NCBI GenBank assembly: GCA_941918925.1
Contig: OW799236.1
Location: forward strand, 16,157,474 to 16,221,473
Source: Phyto melanocephala
Taxonomy: Eukaryota > Arthropoda > Insecta > Diptera > Rhinophoridae
DNA: 64,000 bases
Direction of reading: 5' to 3'
The translations under genes were made by a program, and so were the position numbers. Below are positions 57,660 through 64,000 of this stretch, one piece after another (the stretch's first letter is position 1; the number at the start of each line of letters is the position of its first letter). The notes under the pieces are model-generated. The model was not told the DNA's origin. It was given only the letters and a program-made list of their open reading frames with translations, and ran no database searches.

Positions 57660-58200
57660 GGAGTTGTTACAACATTGTGTTCCCTGATGAAAAAGAATTT
57701 CTTATTGAGCAGTTCTTGAGCTCTCAAAATTGTCGTGCTTACCTAAATGAATTACTTACGACAATTAAAGCCATGAAGGGCCATTCGAAGAAATTTTTCA
57801 CGTCAATAATGCTATGGGTAGCTGTGACTGTCCAATCATTTTCATCGATCCTGGTGTTAAAGTCAATGTGACTAATAATTGCAAAAATATTTTGGCAGCT
57901 GATTTAGAGCCAAGTGCATGCAAATATTTTTGACGTAGTCCATAGACGTTTCAACAAGACAGTATCGTAAAGCTCATGTGAACCAAGAATGCATGAATAG
58001 TAATAAAAAAAATAAAAAATTCACTAGTTAGAATTCCGATGGACTAATCAATCTGAATCATTTTTGAGAGCAAGGTTGGCTCTCAAAAGTATATAATTAT
58101 GGAAGCGCTGAAGAAGGCTTTCGTAAAGGATTGGGATTTTGTACAGGATTATACATGAAACATATTTTAAACCATTTGAAGGCAAATTAAGATTAATTTT
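57660..58200 (+). pseudogene. Tc1-type transposase remnant of a different group
   Basis: The frame at 57677-57871 starts FPDEKEFLIEQFLSSQN, corresponding to the FSDEKxFxxxQxxNxQNDR block with the first catalytic aspartate, and continues SIMLWVAVT (usually VMVWAAVT). After a stop the second block appears as FQQDSI (57949-57963; family FQQDSAPxH). The third aspartate region is deleted. A MEALKKAFVKDWD piece at 58098-58136 represents the C-terminal helix. These motifs differ from the RYRxML/FQQDGA type elsewhere in the window, so it is a separate lineage. Confidence 0.7.
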
Positions 58201-58937
58201 AAAATAAAGAAAATACTAAATTTACTAAATTTAAATTCATTTTAACATGTCATCGTCGCACAGAAGTTGTCTTAATGATCCAAACGTGTTTTGTTACATT
58301 TGTGGCGACTAGAAAACCTATAACGGATTTAACAAAAACTGTTTAATTTTTACGAAATATTTACTCAAAAACAACACGTAAGAATCCCAATTTTTATTTT
58401 TGTAATCAGCATGAAGTCTTAGTTTTAAAAAACAGCTCCTTGGCACTGAAACTAGTGTTGACTTGTGTTTTTTTTTTTTTTTTTTTTTGACAATGGACTT
58501 TTAAAAATAAGCGTATCAGCAAAGGTATAATACTCGATTGCAAACGACCGAATAGAAATATTAATTCATTTGAAAGAATTTTGATAATAATTCTCTAGTT
58601 CAGAAGAAAACTTGAAAGATATTAAGAAAATTATTGCCAAAGCGACAAAAGCTTTAAGTTAAAAAATAGTTTTGCTACCCTCTTTTATCAGCTACCCTTT
58701 TCTCTGTGCGATACTATTACATCTGTATTTATTTAGTCCCTTTTAAATGTTCGCAAACTAACATTATATTGTGGTTTTAATCATATATTTTTCTAAACCA
58801 GGTATAAATATTTTTTGTTTTAGAAAAAAGCTTAAGGGAATTTAAACTGCAACATTTGTAAACACACATGGGCATATGTAGCGGTATGCCTAGAAATGTA
58901 TGTGTAAACACATACAACATGTTGTACTTGTTATTTT
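58201..58937. other. AT-rich, no gene
   Basis: Contains an uninterrupted T run of about 20 bases at 58469-58488. Nothing else recognised. Confidence 0.55.
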
Positions 58938-59072
58938 TATACCCGCCACCAAAAAAATGGTGGGGGTATATTCATTTTGTCATTCCGTTTGTAACACATC
59001 GAAATATCCATTTTAGACCCCATAAAGTATATATATTCTGAATCAGGGTTTGATTTGATGACGATCTAGCTA

Positions 59073-59134
59073 TGTCCGTCCGTCTGTCCGTCTGTCCGTC
59101 TGTCCGTCTGTCCGTCTGTCCGTCTGTCCGTCTG
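59073..59134 (+). repeat. TGTCCGTC microsatellite inside the HINE
   Basis: About seven units of TGTCCGTC. INE-1-type elements carry a GTCTGTCC microsatellite in the same position. In the copy at 37976 it is absent, and at 47170 only a short CCGTCCGTCCG remains. Confidence 0.9.
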
Positions 59135-59589
59135 TTGAAAGCACGATAGAGGTCGCACCGAAAAAGCTAGGGGGCTCAAATTTTGCCAGAATCTTTCTTA
59201 TAGACAAGGTTTGTTTGGTATTGAAAATAGGCTAAATCGGAATATTAGGAAGAGAGTAATAGCTCGAAAAGCAAGAGTAGGTCGAAAAATCCATGTCCTT
59301 CAAACATCGAATAAAATGGAATTGTGTCTAAACGCATTAACGTAGACCCATGAAACTTCGAATATATATTTCCTGAGTAAAAACAATATTTTTCCCCGAA
59401 AATTATCTAAATCTATGCATTAGGAGAGGAGTTATCGATCGAAATGTACGAAAATTTATACCGCACAGTGTATTTTTCGGTATATTTAAAAACAAAAACG
59501 TCATAAAAGCAACAAAATTGGATGTACGACTCTGAAATTTTGCACACTTTGCTTATTGGTGAGACGCTTTTTTGTAACGGAAAATCAAT

Positions 59590-60650
59590 GTGCCACGCCC
59601 ACTTTTACGCCCACCTCCCATATAACGTTTTACCCAAAATTCATATAATTTCTCAATTTATATAGATTTTGGAATAATAAAGGGCTATATTGAAACATCT
59701 CAGTTGTACTCATTCGAAAATATAACTTTGACACGCCCACTATAACGCCCACTTTTCACGTTATATACCGTTAATGAAATTTAAAAGCTCATAAAACCGC
59801 CAAAATTAGAGGTATGATGATCAAATTCGCTACGTATATCCTCCTAGGCAATGTCATTACTTTGCCTGAAAATTAAGGCGCCACGCCCACTTTAACGCTC
59901 ACCTCCCATATAACGTTTTACTTAAAATTCATATAATTTCTCTATTAATAAAGATTTTGGCATTCTAAAGGGCTATATTGAAACACGTAAGTTGTACTCA
60001 TTCGCAAAAATAACTTTGACACGCCTACTATAACGCCCACTTTTCACGTTATATACAGTTAATGTAATTTAAAAGCTCATAAAACCGCCAAAATAAGAGG
60101 TATGATGATAAAATTTGCTACGTATATCCCCCTAGGCAATGTCATTACTGTGCCAGAAAATTAAGGCACCACGCCCACTTTAACGCCCACCTCCCATATA
60201 ACGTTTTACCTAAAATTCATATAATGTCTCTACTAATAATGATTTTGGAATAATAAAGGGCTGTATTGAAACACCTAAGTTGTACTCATTCGCAAAAACA
60301 ACTTTGACACGTCTACTATAACGCCCACTTTTCACGTAATCTACCGTTAATGAAATTTAAAAGCTCATAAAACCGCCAAAATTAGAGGTATGATGATCAA
60401 ATTTGCTACGTATATCCTTCTTATCAATGTTATTGTTGTGCCAAAAAGTTTAGGTGACACACCCACTTTAACGACTACCTCCCATATAACGGTTTATCTT
60501 AAATTCATGTAATTTCTCTATTGACAAAGTTTTTGGGAAAATAAAGGGCTATATTGTAATATTTAAGTTGTATTTATTAGCAGAAACTTTATTGACACAG
60601 CTACTTTAACACACTTTCATTGAAAGACTACATTAACAAAAGCATTTTAG
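59590..60650 (+). repeat. Tandem array with exact 288-bp period
   Basis: The marker CCTCCCATATAAC begins at 59614, 59902, 60190 and 60478: three consecutive intervals of exactly 288 bases. Each unit also contains ACGCCCACTTT, AAGGGCT(A/G)TATTG, AGTTGTA, CTTTGACACG and AAAGCTCATAAAACCGCCAA in order. The last unit is the most diverged and lacks the second half. CGCCCAC repeats are also typical of the INE-1 interior. Confidence 0.9.
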
Positions 60651-60668
60651 TAGCATATCGAAGTTATA

Positions 60669-61284
60669 AAGGGTGGTTAAATTTTAAGGACCGATGTTGT
60701 ATTTAAATAAAACACAAATTATTTGGTATATTATTATTTCTTTTTATAATAATAATATTTGTATGGTTCAATTATGTATTTAACAAAATATTGGCCAAAT
60801 GGCCCCCCCCCATCCTTGGCGCCACTCCTCTATCTGATGGTCCAAATTTTCAATGACAATATTGATGCTCAATTGTTGGGCATGATGATGAGTCGAGGTT
60901 GACTGCTATTTTGCCACACTATCGCAAAAAACAGCAATAGTTCCCATTCAACGAACTAAGAAGGCATTCACAGATTTTCTAACATTTTATACAGACCTGT
61001 TTTGCAGAAATTTAAATATTTTTTACAATTCTTCCGATTGTGGACGAATTTAAACGATTATGTTGGTCAAAAGAATTACGAAGTGCACAAAATGCTTTTG
61101 GATTTGAACGCCCATTTTTATAAAAAACCTGAATAACTTTAAAGCGTTGCTCATTTGCGTATCTTTTCACGGATCAAAATAAGTAAGTTTGAGATTAAGA
61201 AATGTCAAGTGAAATGCAGAAAACAAATTTAAAGACTAGGTGTAGTTCACCTTCAACATGGGCCCTTAAAATTTAACCACCCTC
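60669..61284 (-). mobile_element. TA-flanked MITE nested in a type-A HINE, copy 2
   Basis: Left AAGGGTGGTTAAATTTTAAG, right CTTAAAATTTAACCACCCTC, TA at 60667-60668 and 61285-61286. It lies at the homologous position of the host HINE as the copy at 39094-39690. Transposase scraps in the interior are on the minus strand. A C8 run at 60804-60811 marks a slippage-prone spot. Confidence 0.85.
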
Positions 61285-61427
61285 TACAAAGAAAGTGATA
61301 CATATTTTATTATAAAGAGATTATTCCATAATGATTAACAAAATAATAAATATTGTGCTTTAAATGTACACAAAATTGGTGGTGGGTATAAAAGATTCGG
61401 CACAGCCGAATAAAGTGCTCTTACTTG

Positions 61428-62925
61428 TTTTGTATGTAATAATTTATGTTATTCCTACTTTCTATTCCTGTAAGCGTTTATAATACATGATACATAGAAG
61501 TGTATTTGTGGCTTAAATAATAGTAATCAGTGCAGCTAAATGAGAAAAATAAATTTTACTTAATAGTAAATTGTTGTTACAATCTGCCCTAAAGCTTTTG
61601 CTTTAAGTTTACAGATTTTAAAAAAGTAACGTGTTAAGCTAAAGGAAATTAATTAAAATTTATTTAAAATTTAAGTTAGTTTGAACAGAAGTCTTAAAAA
61701 GCAAATATGTGACATTCTCCGAGAAAGGGGACCTAGTATGTGAAAATGAAGTTTTGAGATGAACGCATTGAAAGTTTCATAACGCATTACCACTGTGAAC
61801 AAACCTGTAGTTGGAAGATGCGATTTGGTATGGTTAGTTATGATTGGCTGCCGATTTCAGTGACGTCATGCCTATGTGGTGACGTATTTTTTTTCGCTTT
61901 TAGTGTGACAATACCTTTGCTATTGTTGCTGCTCTGTTTGTTATAATCTCGATACTTGATTCTGAAGCCGCAACCAGTGACCGACGCAACAACATTTTTA
62001 TGGGGTAAATAAATTTTTATAAGGAAACCAACTAATTTCATCTTATTCTACACCCTTTTAGGTACCAGAATCCACTCTTAAGTCCAAACCCGTTTTTTGA
62101 TACACTCGGTGACCTTTTTTCGGATATGTGCAATGTCTTAAGCTTTTTAATTGTTGATGGTAAATACATATAGCTTTACTATACTTACTCTATTACTCAC
62201 TTATTGTTCACTTTAATTTAATTGAACCTGGTAATCACTTGAAGCCGACTGATATAAAATAAATGCTATTATTTGCACAAAAATAGATTCCAGAACTAGC
62301 TAATATCAAAGTCATGACTATAGTATTCAAAAGTGTGCATTAATTTATTAATAATTTTAACAGAAAACCGAATATTTTAAATGTTAATAAAACGCTAAAT
62401 AAATTAATTTATTAACAATATTATGTTGATATTTTTGCACAAAACACTTTACTGGTAAAAAAAAATAATATTTTCCAAATAGTATTTTTCAAATTTAAAC
62501 AAAATTATTCTCAAACCTAAATATTCTTAAAAAACATTCTTTAATTTCGAAATTCGTACAAAGAGTCTTTCTCTTTTTGAACTTATTTAATTCTTTTATT
62601 TGAAGCCCCCACCAAACCAGCTAGATATCTTTTATTACTCCACGGCTTAAATAGCCCTTGAAAGTTATGTCGTTTTTCCTCAAACACTTTATAATGTGCC
62701 GAATATTCACAGTAAATGTTAAAGTAGTTGTTGCTTTTAAAATATTCTCTTTCACTTTTAGTTATGCTTCATTTTTATTACAAGTTTTAAAGTTTGTTAA
62801 GCATAGTGTGGAGTAATCGAAGTGGAAAACCAAATGCTTGACAGTGGTTCCTAAAATACTATTTACTTCATAGGGACTAAATAAGAAACTTATTAAAATT
62901 GTAGTCAAATTAAATATTTAATTAA
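61428..62925. other. No gene assigned
   Basis: AT-rich except for the G+C-richer 61730-62010 segment. The 67-residue minus frame at 61838-62041 has no motif. Confidence 0.5.
61841..61886. promoter_or_regulatory. Candidate CRE/CCAAT cluster
   Basis: An inverted CCAAT box (TGATTGGCTG, 61841-61850) is followed by a full palindromic CRE TGACGTCA (61861-61868) and a half site TGACGTA (61880-61886), all within 46 bases of locally G+C-richer DNA. Such a combination is typical of CREB/ATF- and NF-Y-bound promoters. No transcript or TATA box can be tied to it, and it may also be transposon-derived. Confidence 0.25.
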
Positions 62926-62929
62926 CCTA

Positions 62930-63420
62930 AACTGAAATTTACCTAAAGAACTGAATAACAATGATACCAGAAGTGAACTAGAACTAAGTTAGAACTGAGT
63001 TAGAACTAATCTAGAACTATTTTAAAACTGAACTAAACTAAAATTGAACTGGAACTAATTTAGGACTTGATTAAAGGTAAACTAAGGCTTAATATAAACT
63101 GAATTACAATTTAACCAGCAGGGGGCAAATTACGACATTCGTACGTGATCGAAAGTTGAAAATTCTTATTAGATTCTCTATACCTAAAGCACAGCGTACT
63201 CGATCATTCGAGTTAAATTTCGATCGTGATCGAATGCCGTAATTTGGCCCCAGAACCAAACAAGAACCAAATTAGAACCAAAATTAAACTGAACCAAAAT
63301 GGAATAACAACTTAATCAGAACTGTACAAAAACCAGGTAAGAGCTCATACAGAAACTAGAACTTAATTAAAACTAAGCTTAAATTAAAAAAGAATATAAA
63401 TAGAACTGAACCAGAAACTT
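62930..63420 (+). repeat. Degenerate GAACTAA minisatellite
   Basis: AGAACTAAGTTAGAACTGAG-type units of about 11-12 bases repeat loosely, with GAACT or GAACC as the most constant part. A foldback element at 63121-63251 interrupts the array and the same motif resumes after it. Confidence 0.75.
63121..63251. mobile_element. Foldback MITE with GGGGCAAATTACG ends
   Basis: Left GGGGCAAATTACGACATTCG then TACGTGATCGAAA. The right arm read inverted is GGGGCCAAATTACGGCATTC then GATCACGATCGAAA. About 33 bases pair with a few differences around a 60-base centre. The target duplication is unclear. Confidence 0.8.
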
Positions 63421-64000
63421 TTCACTTTTGGTGCCTAGAATAATAACAAATATTCATTTCCGACTGAATAAAGTACATAATTTCTGAAGGCTTATTGAAA
63501 CTAAGCTAAATTTAATAAAGAATTTAAATAGAACTGTAATTTCCCCAATATTTATTTCCGACCACATAAGGTACGAAATTTCTGAAGGCTTATGACTAGA
63601 AGAGTCAATTAAGTAATTTTCATCGGTATGTCTGTTGAAATCGTCTTTTAGAAACCCCTAGATGTTGCACAGATCTGCGTATAGTATCCGTCTTATGGAA
63701 ATATCAGGGCATAAAACGCTATTGAAACCCAGCAAAATCACTCCATAGGTTTTTGAGATTTGAGCAAACAAACACGACTACCACTGTGTGTATCACATTT
63801 AAAAAAATCCTAGCTTTTTAGCCCTAGAATTATTTGTAGACATCTATGTATCAATTTGTAGATATGATATGCCTCTGGAGCAATTTGTGAAAAAAATTTC
63901 GGTAAATAGGTCGCTAATAGTCAAAGTTATAGGAAAAAAAATTTTACAAAAATATATATTGTTTTTAAATATCAAGTTGCTAAAGGTCCTAAATCATTTT
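63421..64000 (+). mobile_element. Type-B HINE, 5' part, running off the window
   Basis: TTCATTTCCGACTGAATAAAG and TTCTGAAGGCTTAT occur twice, at about 63457-63496 and 63551-63593. The second is followed by the type-B order AGAGTCAATTAAG, GTCTGTTGAAATCGTCTTTT, AGATCTGCGTATAGTATCCG, GATATGCCTCTGGAGC and AGTTATAGG, as at 47396-47755. The TATACCC tip is not recognisable. The repeated start includes some flanking AACTAAGCT sequence, indicating a local tandem duplication. Confidence 0.75.

Larger units (their letters stand above)
58938..61427 (+). mobile_element. Type-A HINE (INE-1-like), longest copy
   Basis: Starts TATACCCGCCACC, with the inverted GGTGGGGGTAT immediately after. Then TTTGTCATTCCGTTTGTAAC, CATAAAGTATATATATTCTG, a GTCCGTCT microsatellite, a 288-bp tandem array and a nested MITE. 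It ends GGTGGTGGGTATAAAAG, the hairpin ATTCGGCACAGCCGAAT and AAAGTGCTCTTACTTGTT. The layout (5' inverted repeat, microsatellite, central tandem repeats, subterminal inverted repeat, 3' hairpin) matches the known architecture of DINE-1/HINE non-autonomous Helentrons. It has no gene; a Helentron replicase would act in trans. Confidence 0.9.

Noticed and set aside
59590..60650. CRISPR-like or other regularly spaced repeat system
   Set aside because: The regular 288-bp spacing comes from whole tandem units inside a HINE. There are no short identical repeats with unique spacers, and the genome is eukaryotic.

Overview
The window is AT-rich eukaryotic DNA from what looks like a higher dipteran, most likely a calyptrate fly (blowfly, housefly or flesh-fly group). 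Three things point there. INE-1/DINE-1-like (Helentron-associated, HINE) elements keep the Drosophila-type landmarks: a TATACCC start, a TTTGTCAT...TTTGTAAC block, a CATAAAGTATATAT block, GTCCGTCTGTCC microsatellite units and central CGCCCAC repeats. IS630-Tc1-mariner, piggyBac-like, hAT-like and non-LTR remnants are dense. Degenerate arrays built on a TTTTCTATAGAAAA palindrome match arrays I remember as common in calyptrate genomes. I found no convincing host exon, tRNA, rRNA or CRISPR array. The window is best read as a transposon-filled intron or intergenic region.

Layout. 0-9.2 kb: a decayed Tc1/mariner gene, a small reversed HINE and a mariner with both ends visible. 10.9-20.6 kb: blocks of one roughly 30-bp minisatellite in alternating orientation, with two MITE-like inserts (one a near-perfect palindrome), a HINE fragment and a LINE 3' end. 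22.3-28.6 kb: a cluster of TGTCACGTACG motifs, a piggyBac-like element bounded by TTAA, a Tc1/mariner with perfect 19-bp ends including the TA, and a LINE C-terminus. 29-37.8 kb: a SINE-like repeat, Tc1/mariner remnants, a LINE disrupted by a mariner deletion derivative, and a reversed HINE. 38-48.6 kb: two large type-A HINEs, the second carrying both a LINE and a type-B HINE, with a hAT-like element, MITEs and a foldback element between them. 50-64 kb: more LINE, Tc1 and piggyBac debris, the longest HINE (2.5 kb, with an exact 288-bp tandem period), a foldback element inside a minisatellite, and a HINE running off the right edge.

The sequences do not form a pathway. What can be read is relative history. 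A 0.6-kb MITE sits at the same TA in two type-A HINEs while a third copy has the empty site. A LINE and a second HINE landed in another type-A copy. A mariner landed in a LINE reverse transcriptase and then suffered a deletion. All transposase and reverse transcriptase frames seen are broken, so no autonomous element is present. Boundaries, frames and homologies were read by eye; family names come from remembered motifs, not database searches.
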